Positions 25,437-33,582 of a stretch of 64,000 nt of DNA are shown here, in pieces. The stretch spans positions 868,001 through 932,000 of the forward strand of contig NZ_CP082833.1 in the NCBI RefSeq assembly GCF_021278985.1. Reading direction: 5' to 3'. The number at the start of each line of letters is the position of its first letter. The stretch's first letter is position 1. Below the pieces are notes generated by a model, which had not been told where the DNA came from, made no database searches, and saw only the letters and a program-made list of their open reading frames with translations. The DNA is from Citrobacter rodentium NBRC 105723 = DSM 16636. Lineage in GTDB: Bacteria; Pseudomonadota; Gammaproteobacteria; Enterobacterales; Enterobacteriaceae. A program made the position numbers and the translations under genes.

Positions 25437-26656
25437 TACGGCTTGACGACCTTCGCCACCGCCTGCGCAAAACGCTGCATTCCGTCGTCGATATCCGCCT
25501 CGTCCACCACCAGCGACGGGGCAAAGCGCATAACGTCAGGTCCGGCATTCAGCACCATGATCCCCGCCTTCGCTGCGGCATACAGGAAATCGCGCGCCCG
25601 CCCCTTATACTGCGGCTTCAGCTCCGCGCCAATCAGCAGCCCCATGCCGCGAATATCGCTAAACAGGTCAAACTGCTCGTTAATCTGTTGCAGATGCCGG
25701 ACAAATTGTTGTCGTTTCGCCTGTACGCCGTCTAATACCGCTGGCGTATTAATGATGTCGAACGCCGCCTCCGCCACCGCGCAGGCCAGCGGGTTGCCGC
25801 CGTAGGTGGAGCCATGCGACCCCACGTGAAACGCTGAGGCAATCTCCCGGGTGGTCAGCACCGCGCTTATCGGGAAGCCGCCGCCCAGCGCTTTCGCGCT
25901 GGTCAGAATGTCCGGCGTCACGCCGTAGTGCATATAGGCAAACAGATCGCCGGTGCGCCCCATGCCGCTTTGAACCTCATCAAACACCAGCAGCGCCTGA
26001 TGCTGGTCGCAAAGTTCTCGCAGCCCCTGCAAAAACGCCGGCGTTGCCGCCAGCACGCCGCCTTCACCCTGAACCGGCTCCACCACCACCGCGCAGGTGT
26101 GGTCGTCCATAACCGCTTTCACGGCATGGAGATCGTTAAACGGTACGTGGATGATATCCGCCGGTTTTGGCCCGAAGCCGTCGGAGTATTTCGGCTGGCC
26201 ACCTACGGTGACGGTAAACAGCGAACGCCCATGAAAGGCATTGTGAAAAGCGATAATTTTGGTTTTGAATGGACTATGACGCACGCAGGCGTAATGACGC
26301 GCCAGCTTGAAAGCCGTTTCGTTCGCTTCCGTACCGGAGTTCATAAACAGCACCCGCTCGGCGAAGGTGGCGTTAATCAGTTTACGTCCCAGACGCAGCG
26401 CCGGTTCGTTGGTGAATACGTTGCTGGTATGCCACAGCGTTTCCCCCTGGGCTTTCAGCGCCGCTACCAGCGCCGGATGGCAATGTCCCAGCGCAGTGAC
26501 CGCAATCCCGCCAGCAAAATCGACGTAATCTTTGCCCTGCTGATCCCAGACCCGGCTACCATTGCCTTTCACCGGAATGAACTCTGCCGGTGCATAAACT
26601 GGCAGAATAACTTCATCAAAGGTTGCCCGGGTTACTGCCGTTTGCTCAGTTGCCAT
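25436..26656 (-). CDS. argD: Acetylornithine/succinyldiaminopimelate aminotransferase
   Basis: PLP enzyme that makes N-acetylornithine in arginine synthesis and also acts on succinyl-diaminopimelate in lysine synthesis. 406 residues, E. coli length, starting MATEQTAVTRATFDEVILPV. Class III aminotransferase motifs are present: the NSGTEANETAFKLAR phosphate loop, FDEVQSGMGRTG, and the PLP lysine in LTSAKALGGGFPIS. Its stop codon touches the REP array. ArgR or CRP control may act in the 85-base gap upstream. Confidence 0.98.
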   Translation of the reverse strand: MATEQTAVTRATFDEVILPVYAPAEFIPVKGNGSRVWDQQGKDYVDFAGGIAVTALGHCHPALVAALKAQGETLWHTSNVFTNEPALRLGRKLINATFAERVLFMNSGTEANETAFKLARHYACVRHSPFKTKIIAFHNAFHGRSLFTVTVGGQPKYSDGFGPKPADIIHVPFNDLHAVKAVMDDHTCAVVVEPVQGEGGVLAATPAFLQGLRELCDQHQALLVFDEVQSGMGRTGDLFAYMHYGVTPDILTSAKALGGGFPISAVLTTREIASAFHVGSHGSTYGGNPLACAVAEAAFDIINTPAVLDGVQAKRQQFVRHLQQINEQFDLFSDIRGMGLLIGAELKPQYKGRARDFLYAAAKAGIMVLNAGPDVMRFAPSLVVDEADIDDGMQRFAQAVAKVVKP

Positions 26657-26741
26657 CTTGTGTCCATCCAGTTATGCCAAAACGAATGTGAGATTATAAT
26701 CACAAAATATGCATAAAAAATCACTAAATGGCAACCACAAA
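26657..26741 (-). promoter_or_regulatory. argD promoter region
   Basis: The AT-rich gap between pabA and argD holds TGTGA-TTATAA-TCTCA on the minus strand (26705-26690), 9 of 10 matches to the CRP core. AT-rich stretches around ATGCATATTT resemble weak ARG boxes. E. coli argD is repressed by ArgR; I cannot place a clear ARG box. Confidence 0.4.
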
Positions 26742-27305
26742 TCAGCGGTTGAGGAAATTTGCCAGCAGCTGATGCCCCTGCTCGCTGAGAATGCTTTCCG
26801 GGTGAAACTGCACCCCCTCCAGATCCCAAGCCGTATGCCGAATCCCCATAATTTCCTCGCTTTCGCTCCAGGCAGTCACCTGGAAGCAGTCGGGCAGCGT
26901 GGCGGGATCGACGATCAGAGAGTGATAGCGGGTAACGGTTAACGGGTTCGCTAACCCCTGAAAGACGCCCTGTCCGTTATGGCGGATGGGCGACGTTTTC
27001 CCGTGCATTACCTTCGCGGCGCGGACGATGGACGCGCCAAAGGCCTGCGCCATCGCCTGATGCCCCAGGCAAACCCCCAGCATCGGCACCCGTCCGGCGT
27101 AGCGGCCAATCACCGCCAGCGAAATCCCGGCCTCATCGGGCGTACAGGGGCCGGGCGAGATGACGATTTTTTGCGGACTCAGCGCATCAATTTGTGCCAG
27201 CGTCAGCTCATCGTTGCGCTTCACCAGCACGTCCGCGCCAAGCTCGCAAAAATACTGGTACAGGTTCCAGGTAAATGAATCGTAGTTATCGATAAGCAGG
27301 ATCAT
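26742..27305 (-). CDS. pabA: Aminodeoxychorismate synthase glutamine amidotransferase subunit PabA
   Basis: Supplies ammonia from glutamine to PabB for p-aminobenzoate, a folate precursor. 187 residues (MILLIDNYDSFTWNLYQYFC..LLANFLNR). The triad of class I amidotransferases is complete: Cys79 in GVCLGHQAM, and His and Glu in GVQFHPESIL. It lies 31 bases behind fic, in the order ppiA-yhfG-fic-pabA-argD known from E. coli. Confidence 0.98.
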   Translation of the reverse strand: MILLIDNYDSFTWNLYQYFCELGADVLVKRNDELTLAQIDALSPQKIVISPGPCTPDEAGISLAVIGRYAGRVPMLGVCLGHQAMAQAFGASIVRAAKVMHGKTSPIRHNGQGVFQGLANPLTVTRYHSLIVDPATLPDCFQVTAWSESEEIMGIRHTAWDLEGVQFHPESILSEQGHQLLANFLNR

Positions 27306-27336
27306 GGCGGCTCCGGAACAAGAAAACCGCGCTATT

Positions 27337-27939
27337 CTACTCAGTTTCCCCGGCTTCGCTTACCCCTTTACGAAATATCGCCTGCAAGGCGCTGAGGTCG
27401 CCCATCGCCCCTTCCTGATTGGCCTGATTCCACTCCTCTACCGAAATGTCATTCCAGTGGAGCAAATAGCCAGCGTGGATCGCCAGTTGCTCAAAGAAAA
27501 TACGCTGCGCCATGCCGCTGCCGAGACGAAAAGGATGCAGCACGTTGATCTCGCAATAGTAGTGCGCCAGGCGATCGACGAATTGCTCTTTCGCCAGCCC
27601 CACCAGATAGCCCTCTTCTTCCAGGTCCTGCATCAGGGCATTGCCCTCTTTTTCGATGTAGGCGAAATGGCAGAATCGGGTATCGCCCTGATAAATATCG
27701 ACTTCACGCAGCTGTCCCGCCCAGTCGAACACGTCCTGGTAGAGCTGGCGATGAATGGCGCACAGGTGAGGCAAACCTCGTTTGAGCGGCCCCAGTTCAA
27801 TGGTCGCCGCCCGCAGCGCCGTCAGTTCCCATGCCGCCTGCGCCAGCCGTTCGGCCTGGCGGATCGACAATCGGTTGCGCATCACGTTCAGACCAGGATA
27901 GAGATAGGGATCGCGATCGTCGCCAATTTTAGCGCTCAT
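27337..27939 (-). CDS. fic: Fic family protein (toxin component of Fic-YhfG pair)
   Basis: Fic-fold protein of 200 residues from ATG 27939 (MSAKIGDDRDPYLYPGLNVM); the earlier ATG would overlap further into yhfG. Fic proteins transfer AMP or other phosphate-containing groups to target side chains. The active-site motif is HPFRLGSGMAQR (residues 135-146); compared with HxFx(D/E)GNGRxxR, the acidic residue, the Asn and the first Arg are replaced. E. coli Fic shows the same type of degenerate motif, so this is lineage-typical and not decay. Gly55, whose change to Arg makes the filamentation-inducing allele in E. coli, is wild type. It overlaps yhfG by 11 bases. Confidence 0.95.
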   Translation of the reverse strand: MSAKIGDDRDPYLYPGLNVMRNRLSIRQAERLAQAAWELTALRAATIELGPLKRGLPHLCAIHRQLYQDVFDWAGQLREVDIYQGDTRFCHFAYIEKEGNALMQDLEEEGYLVGLAKEQFVDRLAHYYCEINVLHPFRLGSGMAQRIFFEQLAIHAGYLLHWNDISVEEWNQANQEGAMGDLSALQAIFRKGVSEAGETE

Positions 27940-28096
27940 AGTGCCTCCGGAGTTCTTCAAGACGCGCCAGCGCCTCTTCGGCGCTTAACGTCACCAGCGG
28001 GCTGTCGACGCCTTCGAGCCGACGGCTGGCCTGGAAGTTGGCATTTCGCTGCTGCTCCCAGAGACGGGATTTTTGTCTGTCGGTGAGTTTTTTCAC
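27929..28096 (-). CDS. yhfG: YhfG, short antitoxin partner of Fic
   Basis: 55-residue protein read from GTG 28096 behind GGGAGGCGTACA: MKKLTDRQKSRLWEQQRNAN, ending RRHYER. Residues 24-29 (SRRLEG) match the class I inhibitory motif (S/T)xxxE(G/N) that blocks the Fic active site. Its stop lies 11 bases inside fic, so antitoxin and toxin are translationally coupled with the antitoxin first. The GTG start and short length make it easy to miss. Confidence 0.93.
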   Translation of the reverse strand: MKKLTDRQKSRLWEQQRNANFQASRRLEGVDSPLVTLSAEEALARLEELRRHYER

Positions 28097-28165
28097 TGTA
28101 CGCCTCCCTGATAATCTCGTGTCTGCACAAGTATAAGCAGCAAAACGCGGTTACGCAGGGCGGGA

Positions 28166-28193
28166 AAACTGACGCGGACGTGAACCGTCCGCG
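28166..28193 (-). terminator. Hairpin behind ppiA, possible terminator
   Basis: Perfect 8-base stem CGCGGACG..CGTCCGCG with a 5-base loop, followed on the minus strand by TCAGTTTTCC, 10 bases past the ppiA stop. The T-run is short and offset, so termination may be partial and allow some readthrough into yhfG-fic. Confidence 0.55.
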
Positions 28194-28203
28194 CGGGAAT
28201 GTC

Positions 28204-28776
28204 TTATGGCAGCACTTTCGCGGAGAGGATAACGACCGGTTTTGACGGCACATTCTGGTACGGACCGACATCGTGGGTCGGAACCTGAGAAATTTTATCC
28301 GCTACCTCCATGCCTTTCACAACTTTACCAAATACGGCGTAGCCAAAGTCGCGCTGGCCGTGGTCGAGGAAGGCGTTGTCGGCGACGTTGATAAAGAACT
28401 GGCTGGTCGCGCTGTCTTTATCTGCGGTACGCGCCATCGCGATGGTGCCGCGGGTGTTACGCAGGCCGTTGTCGGCTTCGTTTTTGATCGGCGGGTTTGG
28501 CTTCTTCTGCTGCATCTGCTCGGTGAAGCCGCCGCCCTGGACCATAAAGCCTGGGATCACCCGGTGAAAGGTGGTGTTGTTGTAAAAACCGCTGTTCACA
28601 TAATCGACAAAGTTCTTGACTGAAACTGGCGCTTTCTGGCTATTCAGCTCCAGTTCAATATTACCGGCAGAGGTTGTCAGCAGTACGTGCGGATCCCCTT
28701 TCGCTGCCAACGCCGCAGGAGAGAGAGCAGAAAGGGCGAAAACAGCTGCAACAGCCGCCAGGGTCGATTTGAGCAT
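28204..28776 (-). CDS. ppiA: Periplasmic peptidyl-prolyl cis-trans isomerase A (cyclophilin)
   Basis: 190-residue cyclophilin with a Sec signal peptide (MLKSTLAAVAAVFALSALSP..LAA-KGDP, cleavage near residue 24). Catalytic-site residues are in FHRVIPGFMVQGGGF and GTIAMARTADKDSATSQFFI. It assists periplasmic protein folding alongside FkpA and SurA. In E. coli ppiA is under CRP and CytR, and a good CRP site lies at 28906-28921, 130 bases upstream. Confidence 0.97.
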   Translation of the reverse strand: MLKSTLAAVAAVFALSALSPAALAAKGDPHVLLTTSAGNIELELNSQKAPVSVKNFVDYVNSGFYNNTTFHRVIPGFMVQGGGFTEQMQQKKPNPPIKNEADNGLRNTRGTIAMARTADKDSATSQFFINVADNAFLDHGQRDFGYAVFGKVVKGMEVADKISQVPTHDVGPYQNVPSKPVVILSAKVLP

Positions 28777-28905
28777 GTGAATTCCTTACGAGAGCAGTAA
28801 CTAAAGCGAGTGCTTTGATTCTAAAGAGCCTTCCCTGACAAGGCCATCCCTTTACCTATTTTTACGTACCAGAAACATCTGTAACTGACTGTCGTTGCTG
28901 CTCCA

Positions 28906-28921
28906 GGTGATCCAGATCACA
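28906..28921. promoter_or_regulatory. CRP-binding site between ppiA and tsgA
   Basis: GGTGA-TCCAGA-TCACA, 9 of 10 matches to the CRP core, with a flanking ATT on the right. It lies in the 291-base divergent gap and most likely serves ppiA, whose E. coli counterpart is CRP-controlled. Confidence 0.7.
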
Positions 28922-29067
28922 TTAAAAAATGTAACGTAACCAGAAATTACCAATAAAAGTTTAAATAAATCACTTAAACGCCTAAAATCTGCCCGCTCAC
29001 GGCGCAGTCAATGCGCTTTACTTACTTATACACACCCCTTTTAAATGTGTATCACTACAGGCCTGTC

Positions 29068-30249
29068 ATGACTAACAGCAATCGCATCAAGCTCACATGG
29101 ATCAGCTTTCTTTCCTACGCCCTGACCGGGGCGCTGGTTATTGTCACCGGGATGGTGATGGGAAACATCGCAGACTATTTCAACCTGCCGGTTTCCAGTA
29201 TGAGTAATACCTTCACCTTCCTGAACGCCGGGATCCTGATCTCTATCTTCCTCAACGCCTGGCTGATGGAAATTGTCCCGCTAAAAACGCAGCTGCGTTT
29301 TGGCTTTATCCTGATGGTGCTGGCGGTGGCCGGGCTGATGTTCAGCCATAGCCTCGCGCTGTTCTCCGCCGCGATGTTCGTGCTTGGCCTGGTCAGCGGC
29401 ATCACCATGTCGATTGGTACTTTCCTGATTACCCAGATGTACGAAGGTCGTCAGCGCGGTTCGCGTCTGCTGTTTACCGACTCTTTCTTCAGCATGGCGG
29501 GGATGATCTTCCCGATGGTCGCCGCCTTCCTGCTGGCGCGCAGCATCGAATGGTACTGGGTATATGCCGGCATTGGCCTGGTCTATGTCGCTATCTTCCT
29601 GCTGACCTTCGGCTGCGACTTCCCGGCGCTGGGCAAACATGCGCCGCAAAGCGCAACGCCGGTGGCGAAAGAAAAATGGGGGATCGGCGTGCTGTTCCTC
29701 TCCGTCGCCGCGCTGTGCTACATCCTCGGTCAGTTGGGCTTTATCTCCTGGGTGCCGGAGTACGCGAAAGGGCTGGGGATGAGTCTGAACGATGCGGGCA
29801 CGCTGGTGAGTAATTTCTGGATGTCGTATATGTTCGGCATGTGGGCGTTCAGCGTTATCCTGCGTTTCTTCGACCTGCAGCGCATCCTGACGGTGCTGGC
29901 CGCTCTGGCAACGGTGCTGATGTATCTGTTCATTACCGGCACGCCTGAACATATGCCGTGGTTTATTCTCGCCCTGGGCTTCTTCTCCAGCGCCATCTAT
30001 ACCACCATTATTACCCTCGGCTCCCAGCAGACGAAAGCGCCGTCGCCGAAACTGGTTAACTTTGTGCTGACCTGCGGCACCATCGGCACCATGCTGACCT
30101 TCGTAGTTACCGGCCCGATTGTCGCGCACAGCGGCCCGCAGGCGGCGCTGTATACCGCCAACGGTCTGTATGCGGTGGTGTTTGTAATGTGCTTCATTCT
30201 CGGTTTCGTGACCCGTCACCGCCAGCATGAGGCGCCCGCTGCGCAGTAA
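29068..30249 (+). CDS. tsgA: MFS transporter TsgA
   Basis: Twelve-segment major facilitator family protein, 393 residues from ATG 29068 (MTNSNRIKLTWISFLSYALT); the 19 codons before it have no family support. The loop motif QMYEGRQRGSRLL between segments 4 and 5 and the second-half core are conserved. In Salmonella it was named for tellurite/selenite growth phenotypes; the substrate is unknown. It lies upstream of nirB, as in E. coli, separated by a REP and the nir promoter. Confidence 0.94.
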   Translation: MTNSNRIKLTWISFLSYALTGALVIVTGMVMGNIADYFNLPVSSMSNTFTFLNAGILISIFLNAWLMEIVPLKTQLRFGFILMVLAVAGLMFSHSLALFSAAMFVLGLVSGITMSIGTFLITQMYEGRQRGSRLLFTDSFFSMAGMIFPMVAAFLLARSIEWYWVYAGIGLVYVAIFLLTFGCDFPALGKHAPQSATPVAKEKWGIGVLFLSVAALCYILGQLGFISWVPEYAKGLGMSLNDAGTLVSNFWMSYMFGMWAFSVILRFFDLQRILTVLAALATVLMYLFITGTPEHMPWFILALGFFSSAIYTTIITLGSQQTKAPSPKLVNFVLTCGTIGTMLTFVVTGPIVAHSGPQAALYTANGLYAVVFVMCFILGFVTRHRQHEAPAAQ

Positions 30250-30256
30250 AGTGTTT

Positions 30257-30293
30257 GCCGGATAACGACGCATTGCGTCTTATCCGGCCTGTA
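30257..30293. repeat. REP palindrome behind tsgA
   Basis: GCCGGATAACGACGCATTGC and the matching GTCTTATCCGGC form one REP hairpin directly after the tsgA stop. Confidence 0.8.
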
Positions 30294-30452
30294 ACTTCCC
30301 GCCATCCGTCCCCTCCTCCAAACGTCTTAGATCCCAACGCCGCGAGGAGTAAGCTGACCCGCCGAAAAACCCTGCAAATCGTATGTTATTCGTACAACCC
30401 CGAAATGTCTGACTATTCCGTTACTTATAAAAATCCTGACAAATCAGCAATA

Positions 30453-30468
30453 TACCCATTAAGGAGTA
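30453..30468 (+). promoter_or_regulatory. NarL/NarP-binding site of nirB
   Basis: TACCCAT-TA-AGGAGTA, the 7-2-7 heptamer inverted repeat bound by NarL and NarP. It is centred 28 bases upstream of the FNR site (-69.5 if FNR is at -41.5), the same geometry as in E. coli nirB. Confidence 0.85.
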
Positions 30469-30481
30469 TATAAAGGCGAAT

Positions 30482-30495
30482 TTGATTTGCATCAA
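30482..30495 (+). promoter_or_regulatory. FNR-binding site of nirB promoter
   Basis: TTGAT-TTGC-ATCAA, a perfect FNR consensus dyad. At the -41.5 position known for E. coli nirB, transcription would start near 30530, with a -10-like TAAGGT at 30517-30522 and no good -35, as expected of an FNR-dependent promoter. Confidence 0.92.
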
Positions 30496-30553
30496 TAAGC
30501 GGGGTTGCTGAATCGTTAAGGTAGGCAGTAATAGAAAAGAAATCGAGGCAAAA

Positions 30554-33097
30554 ATGAGCAAAGTCAGACTCGCTATTATCGGTAACGGTATGGTCGGCCA
30601 TCGCTTTATTGAGGATCTGCTTGATAAATCCGACGCAAGCCTGTTCGATATTACCGTCTTTTGCGAAGAACCCCGCAAAGCATACGATCGTGTCCACCTG
30701 TCATCTTACTTCTCTCACCATACCGCCGAGGAACTCTCTCTGGTGCGTGAAGGCTTCTACGAGAAGCACGGCGTTAAGGTGCTGGTCGGCGAACGCGCAA
30801 TCACGATTAATCGTCAAGAGAAGGTGATTCACTCCAGCGCCGGTCGTACCGTTTACTACGACAAGCTGATCATGGCCACCGGCTCCTACCCGTGGATCCC
30901 GCCAATCAAAGGCTCCGAAACCCAGGACTGCTTCGTTTACCGCACCATTGAAGATCTCAACGCCATTGAAGCCTGCGCCCGTCGCAGCAAGCGCGGCGCG
31001 GTGGTCGGCGGCGGCCTGCTGGGTCTGGAAGCGGCTGGCGCGCTGAAAAACCTCGGCGTGGAAACCCACGTCATTGAATTCGCCCCCATGCTGATGGCGG
31101 AACAGCTCGATCAGATGGGCGGCGAGCAGCTGCGGCGCAAAATTGAAAGCATGGGCGTGCGCGTGCACACCAGCAAAAACACCCAGGAGATCGTCCAGCA
31201 GGGCAGCGAAGCGCGCAAAACCATGCGTTTCGCCGACGGCAGCGAACTGGAAGTCGATTTTATCGTGTTCTCCACCGGTATTCGTCCGCGCGATAAGCTG
31301 GCCACCCAGTGCGGTCTGGAGGTCGCTGCGCGCGGCGGGATCGTCATTAACGACGCCTGCCAGACCTCTGACCCGGACATCTACGCTATCGGCGAATGCG
31401 CCAGCTGGAACAACCGCGTTTACGGCCTGGTCGCGCCGGGCTACAAGATGGCGCAGGTCGCCGTTGACCATATTTTGGGTAACGAAAACGCCTTTGAAGG
31501 CGCGGATCTGAGCGCCAAGCTGAAGCTGCTGGGCGTTGACGTCGGCGGTATTGGCGACGCGCATGGTCGCACGCCGGGCGCGCGCAGCTACGTTTACCTC
31601 GATGAAAGCAAAGAGGTTTATAAGCGCCTGATCGTAAGCTCTGACAACAAAACCCTGCTCGGGGCAGTGCTGGTGGGCGATACCAGCGACTATGGCAACC
31701 TGCTGCAGCTGGTGCTGAACGCTATTGAACTGCCGGAAAACCCGGACTCCCTGATCCTGCCTTCCCACGCGGGCAGCGGCAAGCCGTCTATCGGCGTCGA
31801 TAAACTGCCCGACAGCGCGCAGATCTGCTCCTGCTTTGACGTCACCAAAGGTATGCTGGTCGCCGCCATTAATAAAGGCTGCCACACCGTCGCCGCGCTG
31901 AAAGCGGAAACCAAAGCCGGTACCGGCTGCGGCGGCTGTATCCCGCTGGTCACGCAGGTGCTGAACGCCGAGCTGGCGAAACAGGGTATCGAAGTGAATA
32001 ACAACCTGTGCGAGCACTTCGCTTACTCGCGCCAGGAGTTGTTCCACCTGATTCGCGTCGAAGGCATCAAAACCTTTGAGGAACTGCTGGCGAAACACGG
32101 TAAAGGTTACGGCTGCGAAGTGTGTAAACCGACCGTCGGCTCACTGCTGGCCTCCTGCTGGAACGAGTACATTCTGAAGCCGCAGCACACGCCATTACAG
32201 GATACAAACGACAACTTCCTGGCGAATATCCAGAAAGACGGCACCTATTCCGTTATCCCACGCTCCGCAGGCGGCGAGATCACCCCGGAAGGTCTGGTGG
32301 CGGTAGGCCGTATCGCTCGTGAATTTAACCTCTACACCAAAATCACCGGCTCTCAGCGCATCGGTCTGTTTGGCGCGCAGAAAGACGATCTGCCGGAAAT
32401 CTGGCGTCAACTGATTGAAGCAGGTTTTGAAACCGGTCACGCCTACGCCAAAGCGCTGCGCATGGCAAAAACCTGCGTCGGCAGCACCTGGTGCCGCTAC
32501 GGCGTGGGCGACAGCGTCGGCTTCGGCGTCGAGCTGGAGAACCGCTACAAAGGCATCCGCACCCCGCACAAAATGAAGTTCGGCGTTTCTGGCTGTACCC
32601 GTGAATGTGCGGAAGCGCAGGGTAAAGACGTGGGCATTATCGCTACCGAAAAAGGCTGGAACCTGTACGTCTGCGGCAACGGCGGCATGAAACCGCGCCA
32701 TGCGGATCTGCTGGCGGCGGATATCGATCGCGACACCCTGATCACCTATCTCGACCGCTTTATGATGTTCTACATCCGTACGGCGGACAAACTGACCCGT
32801 ACCGCGCCGTGGCTGGATAATCTGGAAGGCGGCATCGATTACCTGAAGTCGGTGATCATCGACGATAAGCTGGGCCTGAACGCGCATCTGGAAGAAGAGA
32901 TGGCGCGTCTGCGCGAAGCCGTAACCTGCGAATGGACCGAGACGGTCAATACGCCATCGGCGCAGCTTCGCTTTAAGCACTTCATCAACAGCGATAAGCG
33001 CGACCCGAACGTCCAGGTGGTGCCTGAACGTGAACAGCATCGTCCGGCCACGCCGTACGAACGCATCCCGGTAACTCTGGTGGAGGAAAACGTATGA
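30554..33097 (+). CDS. nirB: NADH-dependent nitrite reductase large subunit
   Basis: Cytoplasmic siroheme enzyme reducing nitrite to ammonium with NADH under anaerobic conditions. 847 residues, E. coli length. Domains: FAD/NADH oxidoreductase (residues 1-400, with IGNGMVGHRF and VVGGGLLGLEAAG), a BFD-like [2Fe-2S] segment near 425-460 (CSC..GTGCGGC), then the ferredoxin-like and siroheme/[4Fe-4S] part with TCVGSTWCRYG (C-x5-C) and SGCTRECAE (C-x3-C). It overlaps nirD by 4 bases. The promoter has clear FNR and NarL sites. The long open frame on the opposite strand is a shadow. Confidence 0.99.
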   Translation: MSKVRLAIIGNGMVGHRFIEDLLDKSDASLFDITVFCEEPRKAYDRVHLSSYFSHHTAEELSLVREGFYEKHGVKVLVGERAITINRQEKVIHSSAGRTVYYDKLIMATGSYPWIPPIKGSETQDCFVYRTIEDLNAIEACARRSKRGAVVGGGLLGLEAAGALKNLGVETHVIEFAPMLMAEQLDQMGGEQLRRKIESMGVRVHTSKNTQEIVQQGSEARKTMRFADGSELEVDFIVFSTGIRPRDKLATQCGLEVAARGGIVINDACQTSDPDIYAIGECASWNNRVYGLVAPGYKMAQVAVDHILGNENAFEGADLSAKLKLLGVDVGGIGDAHGRTPGARSYVYLDESKEVYKRLIVSSDNKTLLGAVLVGDTSDYGNLLQLVLNAIELPENPDSLILPSHAGSGKPSIGVDKLPDSAQICSCFDVTKGMLVAAINKGCHTVAALKAETKAGTGCGGCIPLVTQVLNAELAKQGIEVNNNLCEHFAYSRQELFHLIRVEGIKTFEELLAKHGKGYGCEVCKPTVGSLLASCWNEYILKPQHTPLQDTNDNFLANIQKDGTYSVIPRSAGGEITPEGLVAVGRIAREFNLYTKITGSQRIGLFGAQKDDLPEIWRQLIEAGFETGHAYAKALRMAKTCVGSTWCRYGVGDSVGFGVELENRYKGIRTPHKMKFGVSGCTRECAEAQGKDVGIIATEKGWNLYVCGNGGMKPRHADLLAADIDRDTLITYLDRFMMFYIRTADKLTRTAPWLDNLEGGIDYLKSVIIDDKLGLNAHLEEEMARLREAVTCEWTETVNTPSAQLRFKHFINSDKRDPNVQVVPEREQHRPATPYERIPVTLVEENV

Positions 33098-33420
33098 GCC
33101 AGTGGATTAACATCTGCAACATCGACGCCATTCTGCCTGCCACCGGCGTCTGCGCCCTGTTAGGCGACGAGCAGGTCGCGATTTTTCGCCCTTACCATAG
33201 CGATCAGGTGTTCGCCATCAGCAATATCGACCCGTTCTTTGAGTCCAGCGTCCTCTCCCGCGGGCTGATTGCCGAGCACGAGGGTGAGCTGTGGGTCGCC
33301 AGCCCGCTGAAAAAACAGCGTTTCCGCCTGCGCGACGGATTGTGCATGGAAGACGAGAGTCATTCCGTGGCCCATTACGAAGCGCGAGTGAAAGACGGCA
33401 TCGTGCAGCTGCGCGGGTAA
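33094..33420 (+). CDS. nirD: Nitrite reductase small subunit
   Basis: 108-residue Rieske-fold partner of NirB (MSQWINICNIDAILPATGVC). As in enterobacterial NirD, the Rieske iron ligands are not all present, so no [2Fe-2S] cluster is expected. It overlaps nirB by ATGA, giving coupled translation. A terminator-like stem follows at once, which would make nirC-cysG partly dependent on readthrough or internal starts. Confidence 0.96.
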   Translation: MSQWINICNIDAILPATGVCALLGDEQVAIFRPYHSDQVFAISNIDPFFESSVLSRGLIAEHEGELWVASPLKKQRFRLRDGLCMEDESHSVAHYEARVKDGIVQLRG

Positions 33421-33429
33421 TCTATTTTA

Positions 33430-33455
33430 GGGAGGCGTAACGCCTCCCTTTTTAA
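33430..33455 (+). terminator. Terminator-like stem after nirD
   Basis: GGGAGGCG-TAA-CGCCTCCC followed by TTTTT, 9 bases after the nirD stop. It is inside the nirBDC-cysG operon, so it probably attenuates rather than fully ends transcription. Confidence 0.75.
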
Positions 33456-33477
33456 CGTATGCCAGGTCTGACTTTTA

Positions 33478-33541
33478 CAGGCCCGGTAAGGATGGCAATG
33501 ACCATTGCTGCCTGGCGGCATAATGCCTTATCCGGCCTACG
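33478..33541. repeat. REP between nirD and nirC
   Basis: CAGGCCCGGTAAGG and TGCCTGGCGGCATAATGCCTTATCCGGCC form a REP pair, the second a complete palindrome, 40 bases before the nirC start. Confidence 0.75.
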
Positions 33542-33582
33542 GTTACGTTTTTTATTTTTATATTTCAAGGGTAATCAATTCT

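Noticed and set aside
27957..28271. 104-codon minus-strand frame between fic and ppiA
   Set aside because: Wrong frame over yhfG; the yhfG frame with its GTG start, ribosome site and family sequence explains the region.
31143..31511. Ala/Arg/Ser-rich 122-codon frame inside nirB
   Set aside because: +1 shadow of nirB; high GC third positions give open alternative frames.
30701..32098. 465-codon open frame opposite nirB
   Set aside because: Mirror frame of strong nirB codon use; no ribosome site or family motif, and nirB is certain.
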